This document shows positions 15,265-24,300 of a stretch of DNA of 64,000 nucleotides, in pieces (the first letter of the stretch is position 1; every line of letters starts with the position of its first letter). A program made the position numbers and the translations under genes. Under the pieces are notes generated by a model. It had not been told where the DNA came from, did not search any database, and saw nothing but the letters and a program-made list of their open reading frames with translations. The DNA is from Clostridiales bacterium (GTDB lineage: Bacteria > Bacillota > Clostridia > Lachnospirales > Lachnospiraceae). The DNA is taken from assembly GCA_018376135.1 (NCBI GenBank), contig JAHABX010000002.1, positions 1 through 64,000 on the forward strand, given 5' to 3'.

Positions 15265-16332
15265 ATGAAAAAAAGAACAGTCAGCGCAATGATGGCAGCA
15301 ATGATGGTAATGGCAGCAGTATCCGGATGCGGAAGTAAGACAGAGACTGCAGAGGCTCCTGCAGCAGATGAGACAACGACAGCAGAAGAAGCAGCAGAGG
15401 CACCTGCAGAGGATGCTCAGGCAGGGGATACAAAAGCTTATAAAGTGGCAGTTGTAAAGCAGATGGATCATGCATCTTTAGATGAGATCGCCAATGCTGT
15501 CTGTGAAGAACTGGATAAGCTGGCAGCAGAGAAAAATGTGGAGATCCAGTATGAGGTGTACTCCGGTCAGGGTGATCAGTCTGTTCTGAATCAGATTGGT
15601 ACTCAGGTTATCTCAGAGGATGTGGATGCAATTATTCCAATTGCAACTCTGGCTGCTCAGGTTATGGCAGTATGCGCGGAGGAGACACAGACTCCGGTTG
15701 TATTTGCAGCTATCTCTGATCCGGAGAATGCGGGAATGACAGGCATTGATTATGTAACGGGAACCTCTGATGCCCTGAATACAGAATTTATTCTGGATAT
15801 GATGCTGGCGCAGAATCCGGATGCGCAGAAGATCGGGCTTCTTTATTCCATGTCAGAGGATAATTCAACGACTCCGATCGCAGAGGCGAAGGCTTATCTG
15901 GAAGAAAAGGGACTGGAATATGTGGAGAAGACAGCGAATACCAACGATGAGGTCATCACGGCTGCAAGTACTCTGATCGCAGACGGGGTGGATGCCATCT
16001 TTACTCCTACGGATAATGTGATCATGTCTGCAGAGCTTGCCATTTATGAAAGCCTTGCAGAAGCGGGTATTCCGCATTACACAGGAGCAGATTCCTTTGT
16101 CCGCAACGGCGCTTTTGCTACCTGCGGTGTAAACTATACGGAGCTGGGATATCAGACAGCGGATCTTGCTTATGAGGCACTGACTGCAGGTATGGATGCG
16201 CTGGAGGATTATTATTTGATGGAGGGTGGTATCATCACCGTCAATACAGAGACCGCAGAGGCGCTGGGAGCAGATTACGCGGCATTTGCTGAAATGGGTC
16301 AGTTGGTAGAGGTGACTACCTCGGAAGAATAA
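15265..16332 (+). CDS. trpX: ABC transporter substrate-binding lipoprotein (TrpX-like)
   Basis: 355 residues, starting at 15265 with GGAGG upstream. The signal peptide ends in the lipobox VSGC, then an Ala/Glu/Thr-rich linker (residues about 25-55) and an ABC_sub_bind (PF04392) periplasmic-binding fold (KVAVVKQMDHASLDEI, VVFAAISDPENAGM, KIGLLYS, GVDAIFTPTDN). It presents the ligand to the permease that follows. The tryptophan T-box upstream points to tryptophan or a precursor as ligand. Confidence 0.87.
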   Translation: MKKRTVSAMMAAMMVMAAVSGCGSKTETAEAPAADETTTAEEAAEAPAEDAQAGDTKAYKVAVVKQMDHASLDEIANAVCEELDKLAAEKNVEIQYEVYSGQGDQSVLNQIGTQVISEDVDAIIPIATLAAQVMAVCAEETQTPVVFAAISDPENAGMTGIDYVTGTSDALNTEFILDMMLAQNPDAQKIGLLYSMSEDNSTTPIAEAKAYLEEKGLEYVEKTANTNDEVITAASTLIADGVDAIFTPTDNVIMSAELAIYESLAEAGIPHYTGADSFVRNGAFATCGVNYTELGYQTADLAYEALTAGMDALEDYYLMEGGIITVNTETAEALGADYAAFAEMGQLVEVTTSEE

Positions 16333-16402
16333 TTCTCCGACGGAGATAATATAGGGAGAGGACGTCCTTGCACCGTCAGGGACGTCCTGAAAGGAAGGAC
16401 TT

Positions 16403-17311
16403 ATGCTTTACGTTATTCAGACGGCACTGGAACTGGGATTTATGTATGCACTGGTTGCACTGGCGCTGTTTTTAAGTTATCGGATTCTGGATATTGCAGA
16501 TATGACTACGGATGGAGGATTTGTGCTGGGCGCAGCCGTATCGGTTACAGTGGCAGCAGCAGGTCATCCGTTTCTGGCAGTGTTTGCAGCTCTTTTTGCA
16601 GGTGCGGGAGCCGGATTTGTCACGGCATTTCTGCAGACCCGTCTGGGCGTCCCTTCGATTCTTGCCGGAATTGTTACCAATACCGGGCTTTATACCATCA
16701 ATCTGATGGCAATGGGGTGGAGCTCCAATGTGAGTCTTCTGAAGCAGGATACCCTGTTTACACTGCTCAAAGATACAGGAATCGGCGGAAGCTGGTATAA
16801 GATCCTTCTTGCAGGCGGAATCACGGTTCTGGTCAGTCTGCTTCTGATCTGGTTTCTTGGAACCCGTTTGGGACTGAGCATCCGTGCAACCGGTGATAAC
16901 AAGGATATGGTGAGGGCTTCTTCGGTGAATCCGGTGATGACCATCACGGTAGGTCTCTGTATTTCCAATGCCATGACTGCGCTGTCAGGTGCGGTGGTAG
17001 CACAGTATCAGAAATCTGCGGACATCAACAGCGGTACGGGAATCGTAGTGATCGGTCTTGCCTGTCTGATCATCGGAGAGACTGTGACCGGGCGGCGTTC
17101 CGTGGCTCGCGGCGTGATAGCGGCAGCAGCCGGAAGTATTATATATCGTTTTATTTATGCAATTGTACTGAAGACAGATGTGGTGCCTATCGAATGTCTG
17201 AAGCTGGTGACGGCTGTGATCGTAGGACTTGCCATTGCCATGCCTTCACTGAAAGAATGGGCTGACTTCCAGAAGCGGAAGATGCGTGCCGGTCAGAAAG
17301 GAGGACGTTGA
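16403..17311 (+). CDS. trpY: ABC transporter permease (TrpY-like)
   Basis: 302 residues with about eight membrane helices and the branched-chain-type permease pattern of this family (ALALFLSYRILDIADMTTDGGF near the start, LGTRLGLSIRATGDNKDMVRA in the cytosolic coupling loop). It forms the membrane channel for the TrpX-bound substrate. It lies 70 bases after trpX and one base before the ATPase gene. Confidence 0.87.
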   Translation: MLYVIQTALELGFMYALVALALFLSYRILDIADMTTDGGFVLGAAVSVTVAAAGHPFLAVFAALFAGAGAGFVTAFLQTRLGVPSILAGIVTNTGLYTINLMAMGWSSNVSLLKQDTLFTLLKDTGIGGSWYKILLAGGITVLVSLLLIWFLGTRLGLSIRATGDNKDMVRASSVNPVMTITVGLCISNAMTALSGAVVAQYQKSADINSGTGIVVIGLACLIIGETVTGRRSVARGVIAAAAGSIIYRFIYAIVLKTDVVPIECLKLVTAVIVGLAIAMPSLKEWADFQKRKMRAGQKGGR

Positions 17312-17312
17312 G

Positions 17313-18113
17313 ATGCTTCGGCTGGAAAATATGAAAAAGACCTTTAATCCGGGAACCGTGAATGAGAAGTGTGCTATTGACGGACTTTCTCTTCATCTGA
17401 AACCGGGAGATTTTGCAACGATCGTGGGCTCCAACGGTGCAGGAAAATCTACCCTGCTGAATGCAGTGGCAGGCGGATTTTTTCTGGATGAGGGTTCCAT
17501 TGTGCTGAATGGCAGAGATATTACCTTTATGCCGGAATATAAAAGAAGCCGCGTGGTCGGACGTCTCTTCCAGGATCCTCTGAGAGGGACGGCGCCGCAT
17601 ATGACCATTGAAGAGAATCTGGCGCTCGCCTATCTGCGTGCCTCCAGAGGCAACGCACCCTTCAGCCGGATCTCCAGAAAGGACAAGGAGCGCTTCCGGG
17701 AGCAGCTTTCCCTTCTGGGTATGGGGCTGGAGGATCGGATGAAGCAGCCTGTGGGACTGCTTTCCGGCGGACAGAGACAGGCGCTGACGCTTCTTATGTC
17801 CACCATGGTGCCGCCGCAGCTTCTGATGCTGGATGAACATACGGCGGCGCTGGATCCGGGGACGGCAGAGAAGGTGCTGGATCTGACCCGGAAGATCATT
17901 GAGCAGAATCATATGACCTGTCTGATGGTGACTCACAATATGCATCAGGCGCTGACGCTGGGCAACCGTACACTGATGATGGATAACGGAAGGATCATTT
18001 TGGATATACAGGGAGAGGAACGGAAGAATATGACCGTTTCTGATCTTCTGGACAGATTTCGCATGGGTGCGGGAAAGAATCTGGATAATGACAGAATACT
18101 TCTGTCGGAATAA
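17313..18113 (+). CDS. trpZ: ABC transporter ATPase (TrpZ-like)
   Basis: 266 residues, starting at ATG 17313 with AAGGAGG. Walker A is GSNGAGKST, signature LLSGGQRQA, Walker B LLMLDEH (His where Pro is usual) and the H-loop MVTHNMHQA. It powers the TrpXY transporter. A strong terminator follows at 18141. Confidence 0.9.
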   Translation: MLRLENMKKTFNPGTVNEKCAIDGLSLHLKPGDFATIVGSNGAGKSTLLNAVAGGFFLDEGSIVLNGRDITFMPEYKRSRVVGRLFQDPLRGTAPHMTIEENLALAYLRASRGNAPFSRISRKDKERFREQLSLLGMGLEDRMKQPVGLLSGGQRQALTLLMSTMVPPQLLMLDEHTAALDPGTAEKVLDLTRKIIEQNHMTCLMVTHNMHQALTLGNRTLMMDNGRIILDIQGEERKNMTVSDLLDRFRMGAGKNLDNDRILLSE

Positions 18114-18140
18114 AAAAAGAAATAGAAGAGATAACAGAAG

Positions 18141-18176
18141 GGCAGGGAATGCAGTGAAGTGTTCCCTGCCTTTTTT
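18141..18176 (+). terminator. Terminator after the transporter operon
   Basis: GGCAGGGAA at 18141-18149 pairs with TTCCCTGCC at 18162-18170, followed by six Ts. Confidence 0.9.
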
Positions 18177-18192
18177 CAGGCTGCCAGTTTAC

Positions 18193-18269
18193 AAATTGTT
18201 AACAATTTTTGGCGATGTTGTATAAATATATTTTAAGGGCTTGAATAACTACAAAAGATGAAATATAAT
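18193..18269 (+). promoter_or_regulatory. Promoter region of the type VII-like operon with a palindrome
   Basis: TTGAAT at 18241-18246 and TATAAT at 18264-18269 are 17 bases apart. A second possible promoter is TTAACA at 18199-18204 with TATAAA at 18221-18226. A perfect 16-base palindrome AAATTGTTAACAATTT (18193-18208) overlaps its -35 box and may be a regulator site. The leader to the first gene is about 110-150 bases with a small GC-rich hairpin near 18348-18370. Confidence 0.55.
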
Positions 18270-18385
18270 AAAACATATAGTTGAAATATCTAAAGGCATT
18301 CGCTTTTATAAATCCCTGAAACAAATTAAATACAGAGTTTTTCAGTGAACCGGGAGCCTTCTCCTGTTCAGTTGAGGTATCTTCA

Positions 18386-19168
18386 ATGAAGATGAATGGA
18401 ATGAGATTTAAGTTTACAGCACATACCGATACAGGTATCAAAAAAAGTACAAATCAGGATTCTGTCTTGATCAAGGCTGCACAGACAGATTACGGCAAGG
18501 TGATCCTTGCCGCGATCTGTGACGGCATGGGCGGGCTCGAAAAGGGCGAGCTTGCCAGTGCGACCTTGGTCAGGATGCTGTCAGGCTGGTTTGAAGATGA
18601 ATTTCCAGAACTCCTTTATCAGGGGTTGAGTATGGAATCTCTTCAAAAAAGCTGGAGTGATCTGGTATATCGTGCCAATGATAAGATCAGCAGCTATGGG
18701 CACGCAATACATGTGGATATGGGAACAACCATGGTCGTACTGTTGATTGTGGACCATGTTTATTATATAGGGAATGTGGGGGATTCCAGAGTGTATCATC
18801 TGAAAGAGGAACTGGTGCAGCTTACGAAGGATCAGACCTTTATCCAAAGAGAGATGGATGCAGGGAGGATGACCTGGGAAGAGGCAAGGAGAGATTCCAG
18901 AAGAAATGTGCTGCTGCAGTGCGTAGGCGCATCTCAGGTGATCGAACCGGATTATTATACAGGAAATGTACCGCCGGGAAGTATGTTCCTTCTCTGCAGC
19001 GACGGATTCCGCCATACAGTGGCTTTGGAGGAACTGTATGAATACCTGAATCCCTATCGATTGTTGAATGAAAAGATGATGCAGGAAAGTCTGGTATATC
19101 TGACGGAACTGAACAAATACCGGCAGGAGGTGGATAATATATCCGCTCTGCTGATCCGGGCGGATTAG
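18386..19168 (+). CDS. PP2C-family Ser/Thr protein phosphatase
   Basis: 260 residues, full length for a bacterial PP2C (PrpC/Stp) enzyme. Metal-binding and catalytic motifs are intact: NQDS (Asp25), ICDGMGG (Asp46), MGTTMVVLL, VGDSRVY and CSDGF near residue 210. It removes phosphate from Ser/Thr. It is the first gene of the type VII-like array and lies 11 bases before the kinase gene, so it probably reverses that kinase. Confidence 0.92.
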   Translation: MKMNGMRFKFTAHTDTGIKKSTNQDSVLIKAAQTDYGKVILAAICDGMGGLEKGELASATLVRMLSGWFEDEFPELLYQGLSMESLQKSWSDLVYRANDKISSYGHAIHVDMGTTMVVLLIVDHVYYIGNVGDSRVYHLKEELVQLTKDQTFIQREMDAGRMTWEEARRDSRRNVLLQCVGASQVIEPDYYTGNVPPGSMFLLCSDGFRHTVALEELYEYLNPYRLLNEKMMQESLVYLTELNKYRQEVDNISALLIRAD

Positions 19169-19179
19169 AGGTGGAGAGC

Positions 19180-20886
19180 ATGCTGGAAATAGGATCGCTT
19201 GTGGATGGCAAATACCGGATTCTGAGAAAAGTCGGTCAGGGCGGTATGAGTGTGGTTTACATGGCACTCAATGAACGGGCGAATAAGACATGGGCAATCA
19301 AAGAGGTGCGTAAGGACGGAACACAGAATTTTGAGGTGGTCAGACAGGGACTGATCGTGGAGACCGATATGCTGAAGCGTCTGGATCATCCTCATCTGCC
19401 CAGTATCATAGATGTAATTGACGGAGATGGTTCTTTCCTGATTGTGATGGATTATATTGAAGGAAAGACGCTGAGCGACATTTTGAAGGAGTACGGTGCG
19501 CAGCCTCAGGAGAGTGTGATCGACTGGGCGAAGCAGCTTTGCAATGTACTGGGGTATCTTCATTCAAGAAAGCCGCCGATTATATACAGAGATATGAAGC
19601 CCTCCAATGTCATGCTGAAGTCGGATGGAAATATCGTTCTTTTTGATTTTGGAACGGCAAGAGAATATAAGGTCAGCAGTATTGAGGATACCACCTGTCT
19701 TGGAACCAGAGGATATGCGGCGCCGGAACAGTACGGAGGACACGGACAGACGGATGGAAGGACCGACATTTATTGTCTTGGGGCAACGATGTATCATCTG
19801 CTTACCGGGCATAACCCGAGTGAACCACCCTATGAGATGTATCCGATCCGTCAGTGGAACCCGAATCTGTCTGTGGGACTGGAAGCGATCATTCTGAAAT
19901 GCACGCAGAAAAATCCCATCGACCGTTACCAGTCCTGTGCGGAGCTGATGTATGATCTGGAGAATCCATGGGTTCCGGATATTGAATATCGGAAAAAGCA
20001 GATGGCGAAGTTCCGGGGATTTATCATTCCCGCAGCCTTGTCTGTTTTTCTGGGAGTGGGAGCCGCAGTGTTTTACAGTATGGAAGTGCGTACAAAGGCA
20101 AGCAATTATGATGCTTATCTGACTGCTGCAAAAAACTCTACGGTAAAGGAGGATGAAATTACCAATTATCGAAAGGCGATCAACCTGGACCCGGCAAGAA
20201 GTGAAGGATATCTGGAGCTTTTGCAGGAAGGTTTTTTGGATGATAATGTGCTGACCTCTGAAGAAAGCGAAGAGCTTCGGTCTGTACTGATTGATTATGG
20301 AAACGGGCAGGATACCAATGAGATGGTGTTTAAGGACAATGAAGAGGGGTATGACCGGTTCGCATATGAAGCAGGAATTGCATATTATTATAAGTTTGAA
20401 GAAAAGAGCAACAAAAAGAATGCAAAAAGCTATTTTGAGAAATCAGTAGCTTCCAAGTACTTAAGTCCGAAGCAGATCGAGAGGGCAAAAAGGCTGTATG
20501 CAGTCTCAGATTATTATTCCAGGATAGGAATTGTGGACGAGACAGGAGATGCCCCGGTTACTTTTCGGGATTACTGGAACGATATGGTGTCCTTATCGGC
20601 AGGAAATCTGGTGGAAGCAGACAATGAGCGGACGGCGCTCATTATGTATCAGGAACTGGCAACGCAGATCGTTTCCCGGGTGGTGGATTTCCGGAACGAC
20701 GGAGTGACCCGTGAAGAGATGGAAGCGCAGCTTACAAATGTAACTCAGCATTTGCAGACGGATTTTAATGAGGTAAGTGCCGGTAACCGGGAGGCGATTC
20801 AACAGGAGATACAGAAGCTTCAGGAGACTATCGTACAGGCCCGAAGAATGATCCAGTCTGCCTTCGGGAAGAGTCAGGAGGTGTGA
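19180..20886 (+). CDS. Membrane Ser/Thr kinase with extracytoplasmic domain
   Basis: 568 residues, starting at ATG 19180 after GTGGAG. The kinase domain (about 10-260) looks active: GQGGMS loop, Lys41 (AIKEV), YRDMKPSN with Asp138 and Asn143 (Tyr replaces the usual His), DFG at 156-158 and YAAPEQ. One membrane segment (281-299) leads to an outside domain of about 270 residues, helical and TPR-like (YRKAINLDPARSEGYLELL, AKSYFEKSVASKYLSP), without PASTA repeats. Kinase-membrane-outside is the same topology as EssB/YukC, whose inside domain is a pseudokinase. It may replace EssB in this locus. Confidence 0.9.
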   Translation: MLEIGSLVDGKYRILRKVGQGGMSVVYMALNERANKTWAIKEVRKDGTQNFEVVRQGLIVETDMLKRLDHPHLPSIIDVIDGDGSFLIVMDYIEGKTLSDILKEYGAQPQESVIDWAKQLCNVLGYLHSRKPPIIYRDMKPSNVMLKSDGNIVLFDFGTAREYKVSSIEDTTCLGTRGYAAPEQYGGHGQTDGRTDIYCLGATMYHLLTGHNPSEPPYEMYPIRQWNPNLSVGLEAIILKCTQKNPIDRYQSCAELMYDLENPWVPDIEYRKKQMAKFRGFIIPAALSVFLGVGAAVFYSMEVRTKASNYDAYLTAAKNSTVKEDEITNYRKAINLDPARSEGYLELLQEGFLDDNVLTSEESEELRSVLIDYGNGQDTNEMVFKDNEEGYDRFAYEAGIAYYYKFEEKSNKKNAKSYFEKSVASKYLSPKQIERAKRLYAVSDYYSRIGIVDETGDAPVTFRDYWNDMVSLSAGNLVEADNERTALIMYQELATQIVSRVVDFRNDGVTREEMEAQLTNVTQHLQTDFNEVSAGNREAIQQEIQKLQETIVQARRMIQSAFGKSQEV

Positions 20887-20889
20887 GGA

Positions 20890-21369
20890 ATGGATGTGAT
20901 TGCCGGGAAAATTGAGCTTTACCATCGTTTGTTTCTGGGATGCCTGACCTTGTCGATCCTTTGCCTGATTCTTGCGGCAGTGCTGTATTTTGTGCTGGAC
21001 ATGAAAACGGTTCTGGGATATCTGACCGGACGGCAGAAGCGGAAAAAGGTAAAGGAGATGGAAGCTGCCAATGCGCTGAGCGGAAGGCTGCTCTCCCGGA
21101 GAGTTTCGCCTATACAGCATGTAGCACAGGAGATGAAGGATGATATGGGAATCCGGCAGGCGGTGAAGCCGGGAGCAAGGAAGGTGGAACACCTGATCCG
21201 GGAACCTTCATCAGAACTTGGAAAAACGGAAGAAGCAGTCTTTTTTACAGCACCAGAAGAGGGATACAGTTCAGCAGAAACTGCTGCACTTGACAGTCGT
21301 TTGGTGCGAAGAGGACGTTTTCAGATAGAGCGGGAACTGATCCTGATACATTCAGAAGAGGTAATATAG
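20890..21369 (+). CDS. Single-pass membrane protein of the type VII-like locus
   Basis: 159 residues with one membrane segment (about 14-37) and a basic inside stretch (GRQKRKKVKEM), then a Ser/Thr/Glu-rich region and a short strand-like C-terminus (GRFQIERELILIH). I do not recognise the family. Size and topology recall EssA of classical T7SSb, but no sequence likeness can be claimed. The Thr-rich part could be a kinase substrate read by the FHA domains of the locus. It starts three bases after the kinase gene. Confidence 0.65.
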   Translation: MDVIAGKIELYHRLFLGCLTLSILCLILAAVLYFVLDMKTVLGYLTGRQKRKKVKEMEAANALSGRLLSRRVSPIQHVAQEMKDDMGIRQAVKPGARKVEHLIREPSSELGKTEEAVFFTAPEEGYSSAETAALDSRLVRRGRFQIERELILIHSEEVI

Positions 21370-21381
21370 GAGGAGTATGGA

Positions 21382-24300
21382 ATGAGATACAAAAGCATCT
21401 GGAAGGAGACAAAAAGGATTCTGGCATTTATCATAGCGATGGCTCTGTTTTTTCACGGCTGGTCAGACTATGGTTTGCCGGTACAGGCAACAGAAGAACT
21501 GACGGTAGAAGAACTGACAGTTCAGGTACTTGATCTGTCAACATGCACCATAGAGCTTATGCCGGACAGTGATACGACATATACCGGAAGCCGGATCGAA
21601 CCGGGAATTGTGGTGAAAAATGCGGATGGAGAAGTGGTAGAGGAGAGTCTCTATACAGTTTCCTACGGAGAAAATGTCAATGCCGGTGAGGGCACGGTTA
21701 CGGTCAAAGCAGCTGATGGAAACAGCGATGTGGAAGGAGAACAAACTCAGGATTTTCCCATAAAGAAGAAACCGCTGACGGAAGAGATGGTAACCATAGA
21801 GCCGGAATCAGCTGTCTATACGGGAAATCCTCATCAGGTAACTGTGAAAGTGGAAGACGGGGGAAATACTCCTACTTACACAGTAGCTCCGGATCCTTTG
21901 CAGTTTATAGATAAGGGAGAGCATAAAATAGCTGTAACCGGTGAGGAAAATTATACTGGTACGATTGAAAGGATTTTTGCAATTTCCTACGATCCGGACA
22001 TTACAGAAGCACAGGTAGTTGTAGATGGTGCAGTTCAGGTTGGGGATATATGGTATTTTTCTGACAAAGCCAGTATCACGGCAGCAGAGGGCTATGAGCT
22101 GGTTGACGGCGATTTTGAAGTGACTGGAGATAGGGATAATGTGGAAATCAAAGTAAAGAACAGTGCCAGCGGTAAAATTGGAGAGGTTTCTCTTGGTGAT
22201 TTCCGAAAGGATATGGATACGCCGACTGTGAATCTGGAGATTGAATATGAGAATGCATATCCTGCAAATGCTCCGGAATGGGCGAGGGCAGTCAGCAGCG
22301 CATCTTTTTCGGCAGAGGATACGGCTTCGGGTGTGAAAGGAATCTATTATACTACGGATCCGAAGGTACCAGATATTCAGCACATGACCGAATGGAAAGC
22401 AGGTGATCCGCTGGAGCTTCAGGCAGATACCACCTATTATTATTGTGCCGAGGATTGGGTGGGTAATCAGTCGCTCCTGTTTTCTGTAAAGACTTTGAAG
22501 CTGGATGCAGAAGCTCCCACGATCACGGTGAAAGAAGGAGAGACTGTGATCGAAAACGGCAATACCGTTTATTACAATAAGCAGGCGCTGGAGCCGGATG
22601 GGAAAAAGTCTTTTACGGTTATGGCAGAGGACGAAGGAGCAGGTTTTGATCCGGCAGGAGTTTCAGACCGGGAATTTGCCCCGGGTGCTCCGGAAACATC
22701 AGAAACAAAAACAATTTCCAGCAGTGTCAGCGATTATATACAGAATACAGCGGAACATACCTTTACCGTTGTCTATGACGTGGATGCGCCTGTGATTCAG
22801 GCAGAAGCCATCACCGGAACAGATCAGGACAGCATCCTTACCAATCAGGATGTGGAGATCAAGGCAGAGGTGAAGGAGCAGAACCTGTCCAGGGTGGAAC
22901 TGGTCAATACAGCGGATGCTTCGGATGTGACAGCGATGGTCCTTCAGGATCCGTCAGGAAATGTCTATGGCTGTACGATTTCAGCAGATGAGTATCTGAA
23001 AAAGACCTGTCGGGTAAGAGCGTATGATCTGGCTGGAAACGAGGCGGAAGGAAGCAGACCGCTTACCGTTGAGATTGATAAAGCCGCTCCGGAACTGAAG
23101 GAATCTGATATATCGACAGATCAGGAGGCAAATGCGGCTGGCTGGGTGAATCAGGATGCAACCTTTACAATCACCATAGAGAATGACCATAACAGCAGTG
23201 CAGAACCTTTTATTGAATATAAGAAGGAAGCCCAGGCACAGTGGACAAAGCTTGCCGGAACAGAGATTGACGGGCAGTGGAAGTTTGAGCTTCCGGAGGC
23301 GGATGACACCTACAAAGGGAAGTATCAGTTCCGTACAGGAGATAAAATTCCAGGGGGTGCGGTGCTGAATGTGTCGGATCAAATGGTAGAGCGGGAGTTC
23401 AAGAAGGACAAGGTTTCGGCACGAAAAGACAATATTCAGGTAGAATACAAGGCATATAGTCAGGAAAATGTGACGAATCAGAGTACAAAGGGATTGTTCA
23501 GTAGTTTAATTACAGGTATTCAGGAACGCTTCTTTGCAAAGACCAAAATAGAAGCAATCTTATATATCCAGGATCAGATCTCTGGTGTACAGACCATAGA
23601 ATTTACCTATGGTACGAAAGATGATGATGAAGGTATTGTATCAGGAACAGCAGAAGTGGATGCAAATGCAGCAGCAGAAATTGATGGAGAGGGCTATTCC
23701 ATCATTCCTGTAACAGCAGAGGTCAGAGGGGAGCATGCGGGGGTACTGACCATTACCCGTATCGTGGACCAGGCAGGAAATGAGACAGTCGGAGCAGTGG
23801 AGCCGTCTGTGGTGGCAGAGGGTACGACGATTCTGGTGGTGGACAGTGTTCCGCCGACCATTGCAGCAGAGTATCCTGTGGCTGACAGTGAGGAAGCAGA
23901 AGGAAGCAGGATCAGCAGAAGATATTACCGTCCAAAAGAAGGCAGAACGCAGGAAGAGGTGAAGCTTACCTTTACAGAGGCTTATTATGAGAAAAATGTA
24001 GATGTAAATGGAGAAAGTATAAAACCGCAGATTACCGTATCCTCTTCTGCGGAGGGTGAATTGGCGGATTGTGCAAGCTGGGGAACCTATGCCGATCGAC
24101 AGATTGCAGCCGGACTGAATCTGCCATATGATACCGTAACAGCGGGTGGAGCAGAGATCGAATATGAGATTCGGGCAGCCTATGAGGATGGATCAGCCAA
24201 CAAACTGGTTCTGGCTGATCATGGAGATTTGTTTATCAGCGGGAATGAGGTTTATCAAAGCGGTACAGTCGTTTTGGATAACAAAGCGCCGGTACTGACC

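Noticed and set aside
15211..15471. Cys-rich minus-strand frame opposite trpX
   Set aside because: Shadow of the Ala/Glu-rich linker of the lipoprotein read on the other strand.
18386..21369. A PrkC/PASTA-type cell-wall kinase module
   Set aside because: The kinase has no PASTA repeats and its neighbours are secretion genes rather than the rsgA/rlmN-type genes common beside PrkC and PrpC.
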